A stretch of DNA of 55,601 nt, taken from Halodesulfovibrio sp. GTDB taxonomy: Bacteria > Desulfobacterota > Desulfovibrionia > Desulfovibrionales > Desulfovibrionaceae. The position numbers and the translations under genes were made by a program. Position 1 is the first letter of the stretch, and each line of letters starts with the position of its first letter. Location of the stretch: assembly GCA_003252375.1 (NCBI GenBank), contig QKEJ01000069.1, forward strand, positions 1 to 55,601. The letters run 5' to 3'. The notes beneath the pieces are model-generated. The model was not told the DNA's origin, did no database searches, and saw only the letters and a program-made list of their open reading frames with translations. Positions 27,032-35,431 of this stretch are shown here, one piece after another.

Positions 27032-28288
27032 TTATCGGGGTACGTCCGCCACGATGCGGAGCAGGGCGTTGTTCCGCATGCCGCGGATGAGGACCTTGCT
27101 GCCATCGGGGCTGAAGGCCGGGTCCCATGCCTTGTCAAACTCGCCGCCCACGGTGTTGTCGTTGACGACGACGGCATACTTTCCGTTGCTGCTGACACGG
27201 CAGCCAACGCTTCTGCTGTCGGCACTGAACACCGGCTTCCATGCCATGTCGTACCGGCCATGCCAGACCTTGCCGTCCACCATGACGTGCCAGGCCTTGT
27301 TGTCATGGTTGCCCAGCGCTGCGGCCCGCGAGCCGTCGGGGGAAACCGTGAGCTCGGTCACGACGGGAGCAAGGACGTTCCATGCCCGTTCGTCCTGGGC
27401 AACGGTGAACTTGCCGTATTCCGGGGCGACAATGGCGTAGAGCCTGGAGCCGTCCGGCGCATACTGAAGGTGCCAGCAGTTGAAGAAGACGGGCTTCCAG
27501 AGCATGTTGCCATCCTCGGCAATGCCCCATTTTCCGCCCTGGCGCACAGGGGCGACCACGGCACTGCTGTTCGGGTGGAAGCAGGGCTCCCAGGTGCACT
27601 GGAAGTGGATGGGCCAGGGGGTTCCGTCCACCGCGACGGTATAGTCGTAGAGGGACAGGCGTACCTGTGCCGCAACCCGGTGCGCATAGGGGCTGAACAC
27701 GGGATCCCAGGCATTCATGAAGGTGGATTCCCAGGCTTCTCCGTCCACGGCTACCGTGAAGACTCCCTCCCGGAAGGAGATGAGGTCCGCCTGACCGATG
27801 GATCGCGTCTGCACGACCGCAGCCGTGCGTTTGCCGTTGTCGCTGAGTGCGAATCCGTTTGCGTTTTCAAAAAGGGTATCCCATGCGACGCCATTCACGG
27901 ACATGCCGTAGGCCATGTCCTGTTGAACAGCCGTGGCAACGGCACCTCCCTCGCTGCTGAACAACGGGGACCACATGAAGCCGTAGCGCTCGTCCCACGG
28001 TTCCCCGTTTTCGGCGAGGGTCCATTCCTCGTCCTGTTGCACAAGCGCGCAGAAACGTCCGTCCGGAGTGAATCCGGGTTTCCACGCCTTGTCGAAGGTG
28101 TTGTCGTGCACGGTATCATTCATGCGCAGGCCGAACTCGCCATCGTCTATGCAGACGATGGCGGCAGCCGTCTCTCCGTCGGGGGAGACATGGATTTCTT
28201 CCTGCCATTTGTGCTCCGGCATCGGAGCCAGGGATTCCGTGACGACACGCTCACCTTTTTCCCAATCCCATGATTCGGAAAGTTGCAT
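27032..28288 (-). CDS. tmcD: TmcD, repeat protein of the Tmc complex
   Basis: The 418-residue protein is made of about eight to ten repeats of 40-45 residues with a tryptophan-rich pattern (AWKPxFSPDG, VDGxxW), which should form a beta-propeller. No signal peptide is present, so it is most likely on the cytoplasmic side with TmcB. It is the first gene of the operon, and its start at 28288 follows AAGGAGGCGTGC. Its role in the complex is not established; it may be a scaffold or docking subunit. Translation from the longer frame (28378) is unlikely because those codons have no ribosome binding site. Confidence 0.92.
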   Translation of the reverse strand: MQLSESWDWEKGERVVTESLAPMPEHKWQEEIHVSPDGETAAAIVCIDDGEFGLRMNDTVHDNTFDKAWKPGFTPDGRFCALVQQDEEWTLAENGEPWDERYGFMWSPLFSSEGGAVATAVQQDMAYGMSVNGVAWDTLFENANGFALSDNGKRTAAVVQTRSIGQADLISFREGVFTVAVDGEAWESTFMNAWDPVFSPYAHRVAAQVRLSLYDYTVAVDGTPWPIHFQCTWEPCFHPNSSAVVAPVRQGGKWGIAEDGNMLWKPVFFNCWHLQYAPDGSRLYAIVAPEYGKFTVAQDERAWNVLAPVVTELTVSPDGSRAAALGNHDNKAWHVMVDGKVWHGRYDMAWKPVFSADSRSVGCRVSSNGKYAVVVNDNTVGGEFDKAWDPAFSPDGSKVLIRGMRNNALLRIVADVPR

Positions 28289-28653
28289 GCACGCCTCCTT
28301 GTTACACCGGTTGACACGTTGTGCTGCAGCACTGCAGCGTGTCGTTGCGGTCATGCATATGGTGTTGCATGAACGCAATGATCTCTATCTTTGAAGTATG
28401 GTTATCACAACATGGCAAGTCGTAAAGATATTTTGTGTACATAATTCAGGACATGAGTGGTAGGGAAACAATTCAACTGCAGTGGTAGTGAAAAAAAATC
28501 AATATTTGTTACTCCTTATCTCTTGTGTTGGGAGCGTGAGGTTAACTACTTTGCGGGTTCCGTATCAATGGAACTGGGTAGGTATGGAATTGTGCAGATG
28601 TGCAATAGTACTATACTGCATTGGTATAGTATTACGGGCGAAGGGGGGTGGGG
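28289..28653. other. Long leader of the tmc operon, AT-rich
   Basis: About 365 bases lie between the start of tmcD and the tRNA terminator. The half nearer tmcD holds TGTTGTGATAACC on the minus strand (28419-28407), a half site of the CRP/FNR or HcpR type without its partner. A palindrome lies at 28609-28631. No sigma-54 type -24/-12 pair and no open frame with a ribosome binding site were found. Confidence 0.45.
28609..28631. repeat. Inverted repeat, operator candidate
   Basis: TACTATAC-N7-GTATAGTA is perfect over eight base pairs per arm and extends by two more after one mismatch. The plus strand also has TATACT at 28612 with TTGTGC 16 bases before it, so a promoter may overlap the palindrome. 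Confidence 0.45.
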
Positions 28654-28686
28654 AAAAGAAAAGCCGCATACCAGAGGTGTGCGGCT
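28654..28686 (-). terminator. Intrinsic terminator of tRNA-Arg
   Basis: AGCCGCA and TGCGGCT arms with one wobble form a stem followed on the minus strand by TTTTCTTTT. Confidence 0.8.
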
Positions 28687-28699
28687 GAGGGATTCGGTG

Positions 28700-28776
28700 T
28701 GGTGCGCCCGACAGGAATCGAACCTGTGGCCTACGACTTAGGAGGTCGTCGCTCTATCCAACTGAGCTACGGGCGC
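28700..28776 (-). tRNA. tRNA-Arg(CCT)
   Basis: On the minus strand the 77-base gene folds as a full cloverleaf: acceptor stem GCGCCCG with CGGGCGC, D arm GCTC-GAGC, anticodon stem ACGAC-GTCGT with loop CTCCTAA (anticodon CCT), and T arm ACAGG-TTCGATT-CCTGT. CCA is encoded. It reads the AGG codon. Confidence 0.97.
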
Positions 28777-28928
28777 ACATGGACCGGCTGGCGGTCCGTG
28801 CAAGCGGTGCGGTTTTGTAGGTGAAAGCCGACCGGGTGTCAAGGCATGGCTCCCTCCGGTGCGCGCCGGGCATGGCATAACCACGGACCGGTCTTGACTT
28901 TTGCCGAGCTGCGTGGTTCCAGAAACCC

Positions 28929-29954
28929 ATGAACAATCCCCATGCCCATGCTGCCGATATGGCCTCCGACTCCGCCCCGGACATGCGGTTGGTGCGCGGC
29001 CGTCTGGCTCCCTCGCCTACGGGGTACCTGCACCTCGGCAATGCCTGGTCGTTTCTGCTGTGCTGGCTTGCCATCCGCAGCAGGGGAGGGACGGTCGTAC
29101 TGCGCATGGAAGATATCGACCCGGACCGTTCCCGCCCAGAGTTTGCCGAGGGCATCCTGCGGGATCTTGCGTGGCTGGGACTGGATTGGGATGAAGGCCC
29201 TGATGTGGGCGGGCCATACACACCCTATGTGCAGAGCAGGCGCTATGACCGCTATGCGGCGGTGCTGGAACGGCTGCAACAAGCCGGACATCTGTATCCG
29301 TGCTTCTGTACCCGGCGGGAACTGCGGGCCCTGGCCTCGGCGCCTCACGCCGGGGAGCAGGGGGCTGCCTACCCCGGAACATGCCGCCAGCTCTCGGATG
29401 CGGAACGTGAAGCACGGCGAGGGGAAGGGCGGGGTGCATCCCTGCGCCTGCACTGGAGCGGGGAGTTTCTGAGCTTCCATGATCTGCTGCACGGGGATAT
29501 CCGGCTTTCCTGGGAAGACTGTGGCGGCGATTTTGCCGTGCAGCGTTCCGACGGGGTAGTGGCCTACCAGCTTGCTGTTGCCGTGGACGACATGGATCAG
29601 GACATCTCGCTGGTTGTGCGCGGAGACGACATTCTGCACTGCACGCCGCGACAGGTGCTTCTGCACACCCTGCTGGACAGACCTGTGCCCGAATACGCCC
29701 ACGTACCGCTGGTGCACGATCATGAAGGGGAGCGGCTGGCCAAGCGTCATCGTCACTTTGAGCTCTGCGTCCTGAGGGATTCCGGGGTGCGCCCGGAGGC
29801 CGTTGTCGGCTATCTTGCCTTCCGGGCCGGTCTGCTGCCGGAGCCGGCTCCCGTACATCCGGCGCAGCTTGTTTCCGGGTTCCGCCTTACGGACATCCCC
29901 TGTTCCAGGGTGGTTTTGCCCGAGGACATCGTTCCGCTGCTGGCCGGTTTGTAA
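28929..29954 (+). CDS. gluQ: Glutamyl-Q tRNA(Asp) synthetase
   Basis: GluQ attaches glutamate to the queuosine base of tRNA(Asp). The 341-residue protein is the catalytic half of glutamyl-tRNA synthetase with no anticodon-binding domain, which defines the family. The HIGH-type motif is HLGN at 35-38 after APSPTGYL, the KMSKS-type motif is degenerate (RLAKRH), and a zinc site is suggested by CFC and YPGTC. The first ATG has a weak ribosome binding site; an in-frame ATG at codon 11 or 19 would also work, so the N-terminus is uncertain. It is divergent from tRNA-Arg. Confidence 0.93.
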   Translation: MNNPHAHAADMASDSAPDMRLVRGRLAPSPTGYLHLGNAWSFLLCWLAIRSRGGTVVLRMEDIDPDRSRPEFAEGILRDLAWLGLDWDEGPDVGGPYTPYVQSRRYDRYAAVLERLQQAGHLYPCFCTRRELRALASAPHAGEQGAAYPGTCRQLSDAEREARRGEGRGASLRLHWSGEFLSFHDLLHGDIRLSWEDCGGDFAVQRSDGVVAYQLAVAVDDMDQDISLVVRGDDILHCTPRQVLLHTLLDRPVPEYAHVPLVHDHEGERLAKRHRHFELCVLRDSGVRPEAVVGYLAFRAGLLPEPAPVHPAQLVSGFRLTDIPCSRVVLPEDIVPLLAGL

Positions 29955-30075
29955 CTGCCCGAATCCTGTTGGTATGCGTTTTCGGGGCATGTTTTTTCCT
30001 TGCACTCCTCCTTGCGCCATGCTAGCGAGAAATTTCCCGTCCAACGTGTGTTTCGGGGGTAGTATTGTTTGGAAA

Positions 30076-30093
30076 AACAGTATGTTTACTGTT
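30076..30093. promoter_or_regulatory. Palindrome upstream of the small gene at 30123
   Basis: AACAGTA-TGTT-TACTGTT is a perfect palindrome with seven-base arms that ends 29 bases before the start codon of the next gene. The position suits a repressor operator. The regulator is unknown. Confidence 0.5.
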
Positions 30094-30122
30094 CTTTCCG
30101 GAAACGCAGGAAGGAGGCGTCC

Positions 30123-30503
30123 ATGGATTTGGCTCAGATATTTACGCGGGAAAAGCTCGATGAGCTGTTTCCCAAGGAGCGGGCGGACGCATTCTTTGAT
30201 GCCCTGTTCGGTGGTGCCGAAGATGGTGCCTACGACATCTCGGTGGATTTCGTGGGGCAGGAAGGAGACGCAGCAGAGTTCGCGTTCATGCTGCGGCAGC
30301 GACCCGGCAAGTGTCTTGCCTGCAACCTTACCTACGGACTGCCGCAGGTGTTTACCCGGCATCCTGTCATCAATGTACGAGGATTTGCAGAGTCCGTAGC
30401 CCGGGAGGCGCAACGCGATCCGGGCGGAGTGCGCTGGGAACTGGGAGCAACCCGGGAACACTCGCGCAGCCTGCATTCCATTCCGCTGCATATCAGTTTT
30501 TAG
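30123..30503 (+). CDS. Conserved-looking protein of unknown function
   Basis: The 126-residue protein is not recognised. It starts with a helical segment (IFTREKLDELFPKERADAFFDALFG), then mixed strands including ISVDFVG, a CLAC pair in GKCLACNLTYGLP, and a C-terminal tail rich in Arg, Ser and His. No signal peptide or membrane segment is present. The start follows AAGGAGGCGTCC, a strong site, which rules out the longer frame. It is a single gene bounded by a terminator and preceded by a palindrome. Confidence 0.8.
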   Translation: MDLAQIFTREKLDELFPKERADAFFDALFGGAEDGAYDISVDFVGQEGDAAEFAFMLRQRPGKCLACNLTYGLPQVFTRHPVINVRGFAESVAREAQRDPGGVRWELGATREHSRSLHSIPLHISF

Positions 30504-30531
30504 CTCGCAGCGTGACAACTTGTCCGTACTG

Positions 30532-30560
30532 AAAACGGCGCCTCGGGGCGCCGTTTTTTT
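30532..30560 (+). terminator. Intrinsic terminator
   Basis: AAAACGGCGCC and GGCGCCGTTTT form a stem followed by a T run, 28 bases past the stop of the preceding gene. Confidence 0.92.
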
Positions 30561-30601
30561 GTCATAAGGGGCTGGATCCGGATGGCATCGCAGGCCATAC
30601 G

Positions 30602-30634
30602 AAAAGGCGGAAGGCTGTGTGCCTTCCGCCTTTT
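30602..30634 (-). terminator. Intrinsic terminator of the TetR-family gene
   Basis: AAAAGGCGGAAGGC and its complement form a 14-base-pair stem; the minus strand ends in TTTTC. Confidence 0.85.
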
Positions 30635-30654
30635 GTAGCAACCAGCAGGAAAGA

Positions 30655-31233
30655 CTATGCTTTGATGCTGCGCGAGATGAAGCGAACCATCTCGTCGTAG
30701 AGACTCGGGGGAGCATAGGGAGTAAGCAGCATGGTACGAATCGCGCCAACCAGATTGCACTGGATGGCCGTGGTCGTTTCGTGCGGCGGCAGGTCCTTCT
30801 TGATGGATCCGTCCTCGATGCCTCTTCTGACGTGGTATTCGAGTTCGCGCGGTACCTGGTTGAACTTTTCGTACATGGTATCGCGGTCGCTCTTGGTCTT
30901 CATGTCAGAGTAGGGCGAGCAGCGGACAAGAACCATGAAGTAGGAATCCTTTTCCACGGAAAAATCCAGATATGCCTTGCTGAAATTGATGGCAGAGTCA
31001 TAACCGGTTTCACCGCGTGCACACGCTTCGCGCAGATGGACAAGAAAGTTGTCCAGAACATCCAAGCCAGCGGCAAGAAAAAGTTTTTCCTTGTTGCCGT
31101 AATGGTGGGTAAGAAGTCCCAGCGCTACCCCAGCGCGTTCGGAAATCTTCTTGAATGTCGTCTCAGCGTATCCGTATTCCCCAAACAACTCCTTTGCTGC
31201 CAGAAGCAGCGCATCCTTTTTGGTAATCGTCAT
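30655..31233 (-). CDS. TetR-family transcriptional regulator
   Basis: The 192-residue protein has an N-terminal helix-turn-helix of TetR type (AAKELFGEYGYAETTFKKI, ERAGVALGLLTHHYGNKEKLF) and a ligand-binding C-terminal domain of unknown specificity. It most likely represses a nearby or distant operon in response to a small molecule. No divergent target gene lies within the 700 bases upstream. The ATG at 31233 is chosen by alignment with the family start; the ribosome binding site is weak. A -35-like TTGACT occurs upstream on the minus strand but the -10 is poor. Confidence 0.9.
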   Translation of the reverse strand: MTITKKDALLLAAKELFGEYGYAETTFKKISERAGVALGLLTHHYGNKEKLFLAAGLDVLDNFLVHLREACARGETGYDSAINFSKAYLDFSVEKDSYFMVLVRCSPYSDMKTKSDRDTMYEKFNQVPRELEYHVRRGIEDGSIKKDLPPHETTTAIQCNLVGAIRTMLLTPYAPPSLYDEMVRFISRSIKA

Positions 31234-31936
31234 ACACTTGGCCCGTTCTTTATGTGGTTTAGGCAATATCCAGTTGCAGCCCATTGCAACCGGCGGAAGA
31301 ATTGCCCTAAAAGCCATATGAAAACGCACTGTTTGAGCACCCAAAAGTCAATTAGCCCACAAAGATCGAACAGTCAATCAGTGGTTGCTCTTTTGGATAG
31401 GGGCAGACGGTTTGGTATGCTGCAGTGCAGCATCATGCGCACAACAGAATATAATGGTGCCATACCATGTCCGATTCCTTTCGCTCGTTCGTCGGAGTGT
31501 GCCGACTATTCTCTCTATCGCGCATTGCCCGAAGCGGGATACGAGAAGAGCCCCCTTGCGGGGGCCCTTGAGAGAAGAGGAGCGTGTTAGAAATATCACG
31601 TCAACCGTACTGAATTACAGGAGTCCTGAATGTCTCAGCGCTTCTTAAGCGGAAGACGAAGCGAAAAGGCGTTCGTGTCTGGACTGTTTGCTCAATCAGT
31701 GACGAGTCAAAACTAGTACCAGCTGTGTGCTGTGTCAACAGAAAAAGGGAAAGAGTTTGTAAAAATAATGCCTGCAAAATCACGCTCCCTGAGCAGGGGG
31801 GATTGATGGTTGCAGCTAACCGTGCGGGGTTCCAGTCATATGGTTGAAAGGTCCGCTCCTGAGATAAGGATTGAATGCTCGCATAATGATGTAAGGCAAA
31901 TTGTCCCTGATCAGGACAGCACGGACGCTGCAGCGT
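31234..31936. other. 700-base region without a clear gene
   Basis: No protein gene with codon usage like the neighbours is visible. It contains a GC hairpin GCCCCC-TTGC-GGGGGC near 31550-31567, without a T run, and a 28-codon frame with a good ribosome binding site. It may hold a small RNA or the remains of a lost gene; I cannot decide by eye. Confidence 0.5.
31630..31716 (+). CDS. Possible 28-residue peptide (weak call)
   Basis: An ATG preceded by AGGAGTCCTGA opens a frame of 28 codons ending in TAG. The peptide is basic in its first half (SGRRSEK) and has no membrane segment. The only support is the ribosome binding site and the absence of any other gene in the region. It could be chance. 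Confidence 0.2.
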   Translation: MSQRFLSGRRSEKAFVSGLFAQSVTSQN

Positions 31937-32716
31937 CTAGCGCCACTCTTCAAGGGCTGCTGAGATGAAATCGCAGATGCGCTGGTGCTCCGCCTTGCCG
32001 TTTCCTTCAATATGCAGGGGCGTGCTGAAGCGGATGCGAACGGGAATGGAAGGATGAACCGGACCGAAGTCCTTGAAGAGAGTCCCCATGCCCCAGGCGT
32101 TGGTCTTCAGGGCGAGGGGCACCACGGGCACACCGGCCCGGCGGGCCAGCTTGATGCCGATGGTGTTGAAGATGGCGGGGTCGAGGGTTTCACTGCGGGT
32201 CGCCTGCGGAAAAACGATGACGGAGGTCCCTTCGGCAAGTCGCCGGGTGCCTTCTTCCAGCACGGTCTTCAGGTCTTCACGGGGGTTGTCGCGTCCCACG
32301 GCAATGGCGCCGGTGGACCGCATGATCCACTTGAAGAAGGGGTATTCCATCAGCCCCTGTTTCACCACGAAGGTGACATTCCTGTAAGGTCTGATGAGAG
32401 CGGGCAGGACAAAGGTTTCCAGCGTGCTCATGTGGTTGCCGATGAAGACGCACGGACCATCCAGATGCATGAAGGCGGAGAGATTCTCGAAATGCAGGGA
32501 TACGCCAGCCCGCTCCAGAGCCCGGACAATGCCCATGCTGCTGTTGACCCAGGTTTCCGGGGCCAGTTTGCCCTTCTTTGCCAGATGGGAAGCCCAGCCA
32601 ACAGTTGCCAGTATGGAGGGATAGAAGAAGAGGTTGGGAAAAGCCCGGGTCATCACGTTCGAGGCGTTTCCCGGGGTGTGGTAGGTATCTTCAAATCGAA
32701 CCGGCAGTACGGTCAT
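31937..32716 (-). CDS. PlsC-like glycerolipid acyltransferase
   Basis: The 259-residue membrane-associated protein belongs to the PlsC/LPLAT family, which moves an acyl chain to lysophosphatidate or a similar acceptor. Block I is NHMSTLE (H95, E100), giving H-x4-E where H-x4-D is usual. Block III is FPQATRS at 169-175, with Gln-Ala in place of the family's Glu-Gly (FPEGTRS). The other blocks (VVKQGLMEYPF, VPVVPLAL) look normal. These changes suggest a subfamily rather than a decayed gene, because the protein is otherwise full-length. The start follows AAGGACATCGC. It is divergent from ettA. Confidence 0.85.
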   Translation of the reverse strand: MTVLPVRFEDTYHTPGNASNVMTRAFPNLFFYPSILATVGWASHLAKKGKLAPETWVNSSMGIVRALERAGVSLHFENLSAFMHLDGPCVFIGNHMSTLETFVLPALIRPYRNVTFVVKQGLMEYPFFKWIMRSTGAIAVGRDNPREDLKTVLEEGTRRLAEGTSVIVFPQATRSETLDPAIFNTIGIKLARRAGVPVVPLALKTNAWGMGTLFKDFGPVHPSIPVRIRFSTPLHIEGNGKAEHQRICDFISAALEEWR

Positions 32717-32970
32717 GCGATGTCCTTGCTGAGGCGGGTTGTCATCCGGGGCTGTAGCTCCCGTATGCCAGGGGATGGGGCGACGCTGTTCCGCCGCGCG
32801 ACCGTCGCATGATTGTCATGCGGAAGCTGGGGCGCACGCTACCCGCTCTTGTCTGCAAATGCAACTTGCGACTGGCTTGTGCGCCGTTTCTCTTCTGGAC
32901 AACCTGCGGTTTTCACGGCAAAAGCTTCACAAGCCATATGGTGGCGGAAATTTCCAACGTTGGAGTGCTC

Positions 32971-34656
32971 ATGAGCCAGAACGAACCGGATAAGATTATT
33001 TATTCAATGATGCGCGTGACCAAGCGTCACGGGCAGCGTGAAGTGCTGAAGAATATTTCCCTGTCCTATTTCTACGGTGCCAAGATCGGCGTGCTCGGTC
33101 TGAACGGTTCCGGTAAGTCTTCCCTGCTGAAGATCCTTGCCGGGGTGGATGCGAATTTTGAAGGCGAAACCGCCTGCTCGCCCGGCTTTACCATCGGCTA
33201 CCTGGAACAGGAACCGCTGGTGGACGAGACCCGTACCGTTCGTGAGGTGGTGGAAGAGGGCGTGGGTGACGTGATGCAGGTCATCAACGAATTCAACGAG
33301 ATCAACGCCAAGTTCGCCGAGCCCATGGAACCCGAGGAGATGGATGCGCTTATCGAGCGTCAGGCCGTTGTGCAGGAGCTGATGGACAACAAGGGCGCAT
33401 GGGATATCGACTCCCGTCTTGAGATGGCCATGGACGCCCTGCGGTGCCCGCCTGCGGATACCCCGGTCTCCGTGATCTCCGGTGGTGAAAAGCGTCGTGT
33501 GGCCCTGTGCCGCCTGCTGCTCCAGAACCCGGACATCCTGCTGCTCGACGAACCCACCAACCATTTGGACGCCGAATCCGTCGCCTGGCTCGAACGGTTC
33601 CTGCAGACCTTCCCCGGCACCGTCATTGCCGTTACCCATGACCGCTACTTCCTTGATAACGTGGCCGGATGGATTCTGGAGCTGGATCGTGGCCGCGGCA
33701 TTCCGTGGAAGGGCAACTACTCCAGCTGGCTGGAACAGAAGCAGCAGCGTCTTGCCACCGAGGAAAAGCAGGAATCCGACCGTCAGAAGACCCTGCAGCG
33801 CGAACTGGAATGGATCCGCATGACCCCCAAGGGGCGGCACGCCAAGTCCAAGGCGCGCATCAATGCCTATGAATCCCTGCTGACCACCGAATCGGAAAAG
33901 CATGCCAAGGATCTGGAGATCTACATTCCTCCGGGACCGCGGCTCGGCAAGTCCGTCATTGAGGCCGTGGGCGTACAGAAGGCCATGGGCGAGAAGCTGC
34001 TTGTGGACAACATGAACTTCATCATCCAGCCCGGTTCCGTGGTGGGCATCATTGGTCCCAACGGTGCGGGCAAGTCCACGCTGTTCAAGATGATCACCGG
34101 TCAGGAAACCCCGGATGCGGGTGAACTGAAGGTGGGCGAAACGGTCATGCTTTCCTATGTGGACCAGGGACGCGATACCCTCGAGAAGGGCAAGAGCGTG
34201 TACGACGTCATCTCCGAAGGCTACGACACCATAAAGCTGGGCAACCGCGAGGTGAACTCGCGAGCCTATTGTTCCCGCTTCGGCCTGACCGGTTCGGACC
34301 AGCAGAAGTCGGTGGACGTGCTCTCCGGCGGTGAACGCAACCGCGTGCACCTTGCACGCACCCTCAAGTCCGGCGCCAACGTCATCCTGCTTGACGAACC
34401 CACCAACGACCTGGACGTGAACACCATGCGCGCCCTGGAAGAAGGCGTGGAGAACTTTGCCGGCTGCGTGCTGGTCGTCTCGCATGATCGCTGGTTCCTC
34501 GACCGCATCGCCACGCACATTCTGGCCTTTGAGGGAGACTCCTCGGTGGTCTTCTTTGACGGCAACTACAGCGAGTACGAGGCGGACCGCAAGAAGCGGC
34601 TCGGCAAGGATGCCGATCAGCCCACCCGTATCAAGTATCGCAAACTCACCCGCTAG
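32971..34656 (+). CDS. ettA: Energy-sensing translational throttle EttA (ABC-F ATPase)
   Basis: EttA binds the ribosomal E site and gates the first elongation steps according to ADP/ATP levels. The 561-residue protein has two ABC domains: Walker A GLNGSGKSS and GPNGAGKST, signatures SGGEKRR and SGGERNR, and DEPTNHLD and DEPTNDLD. An arm-like insertion is present in the first domain and a PtIM linker (KGNYSSWLEQKQQR...) joins the domains. No membrane partner is present, as expected for ABC-F. The ATG at 32971 is chosen because GGAG lies five bases before it and the length then matches the family; the frame is open 54 codons further upstream without support. Confidence 0.93.
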   Translation: MSQNEPDKIIYSMMRVTKRHGQREVLKNISLSYFYGAKIGVLGLNGSGKSSLLKILAGVDANFEGETACSPGFTIGYLEQEPLVDETRTVREVVEEGVGDVMQVINEFNEINAKFAEPMEPEEMDALIERQAVVQELMDNKGAWDIDSRLEMAMDALRCPPADTPVSVISGGEKRRVALCRLLLQNPDILLLDEPTNHLDAESVAWLERFLQTFPGTVIAVTHDRYFLDNVAGWILELDRGRGIPWKGNYSSWLEQKQQRLATEEKQESDRQKTLQRELEWIRMTPKGRHAKSKARINAYESLLTTESEKHAKDLEIYIPPGPRLGKSVIEAVGVQKAMGEKLLVDNMNFIIQPGSVVGIIGPNGAGKSTLFKMITGQETPDAGELKVGETVMLSYVDQGRDTLEKGKSVYDVISEGYDTIKLGNREVNSRAYCSRFGLTGSDQQKSVDVLSGGERNRVHLARTLKSGANVILLDEPTNDLDVNTMRALEEGVENFAGCVLVVSHDRWFLDRIATHILAFEGDSSVVFFDGNYSEYEADRKKRLGKDADQPTRIKYRKLTR

Positions 34657-34680
34657 CTGCGGGATTAACGAGCACTCGTA

Positions 34681-34710
34681 AGGAGGCGGAGCAGTCCGCC
34701 TCCTTTTTTT
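34681..34710 (+). terminator. Intrinsic terminator after ettA
   Basis: AGGAGGCGGA and TCCGCCTCCT with a GCAG loop are followed by six Ts. Confidence 0.93.
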
Positions 34711-34819
34711 ATGGAAAAATCATCGTCTCCTTGTGCAATTCCGGTAGGCTGGATGCAAACTGTGTGTGCCCTGTCTTTTGCAACCGAGAACCGGGTGTCG
34801 TAACCCAAAGGGGGTGCGT

Positions 34820-35386
34820 ATGCGCTGGTACAAGCCGGTCTTGTGGACTGTTCTGGGGGTGTTGCTGGGGTTTCCTGTCTTCAGCATGACCTACTATACC
34901 ATGGTCCGCACTTCCACGCCCGGCTTCTGTGCATCCTGTCATGAGATCAGACCGGCATGGGAGGCATGGAAGACCTCCACGCATGCCAACAACGCGCAGG
35001 GATTTGTGGCGGATTGCATGGACTGCCATCTGCCTGCACCGCATGATACGGTGAACTTCTTCTATTCGAAGACCTACCACGGCATCAAGGATGTGCTTGC
35101 CCACGTACTCATGAGCGACCCCGTTGCGGAATACGACCGGGCCGCCATGCGTGAGCGGGCGTATGCGAGCTTCAGGAACGAGCAGTGCCAGAAGTGTCAT
35201 CGCAACATCCTGCACCTTCCGGATAACCGGGGGGCCATGCTTGCGCATCGCACCGTGCTGTATGCCCGGCCCGGATACGAGCGCAAGTGCGTTGACTGCC
35301 ACCGCAACCTTGTCCATGTGGACAGGCCCTATCATCAGTTCCGGGAGCTGGCTCCACCGTATCGGGCCACCGGATTGAACCTGTAG
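34820..35386 (+). CDS. NapC/NrfH-type membrane tetraheme quinol dehydrogenase
   Basis: The 188-residue protein has one N-terminal membrane helix (about 5-27) and four CxxCH heme sites: C37-H41, C66-H70, C123-H127 and C157-H161. This is the NapC/NirT/NrfH architecture that oxidises menaquinol and passes electrons to a periplasmic reductase. It precedes the octaheme cytochrome gene by 45 bases, so its partner is that protein rather than NrfA; the pair matches HaoC-HaoA of epsilonproteobacteria in order. The start follows AAAGGGGGTGCGT. A frame starting 18 codons earlier has no site. Confidence 0.92.
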   Translation: MRWYKPVLWTVLGVLLGFPVFSMTYYTMVRTSTPGFCASCHEIRPAWEAWKTSTHANNAQGFVADCMDCHLPAPHDTVNFFYSKTYHGIKDVLAHVLMSDPVAEYDRAAMRERAYASFRNEQCQKCHRNILHLPDNRGAMLAHRTVLYARPGYERKCVDCHRNLVHVDRPYHQFRELAPPYRATGLNL

Positions 35387-35431
35387 CGTTCCTACTTTCA
35401 ACTGCCAGCATCTACGAGGAGGCGTACCCCG

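Noticed and set aside
28407..28419. CRP/FNR/HcpR-like half site before tmcD
   Set aside because: The second half of the palindrome is missing, so a real site cannot be claimed.
28839..30749. 636-codon frame antisense to gluQ and its neighbour
   Set aside because: gluQ has family motifs in the opposite frame; the antisense frame has none.
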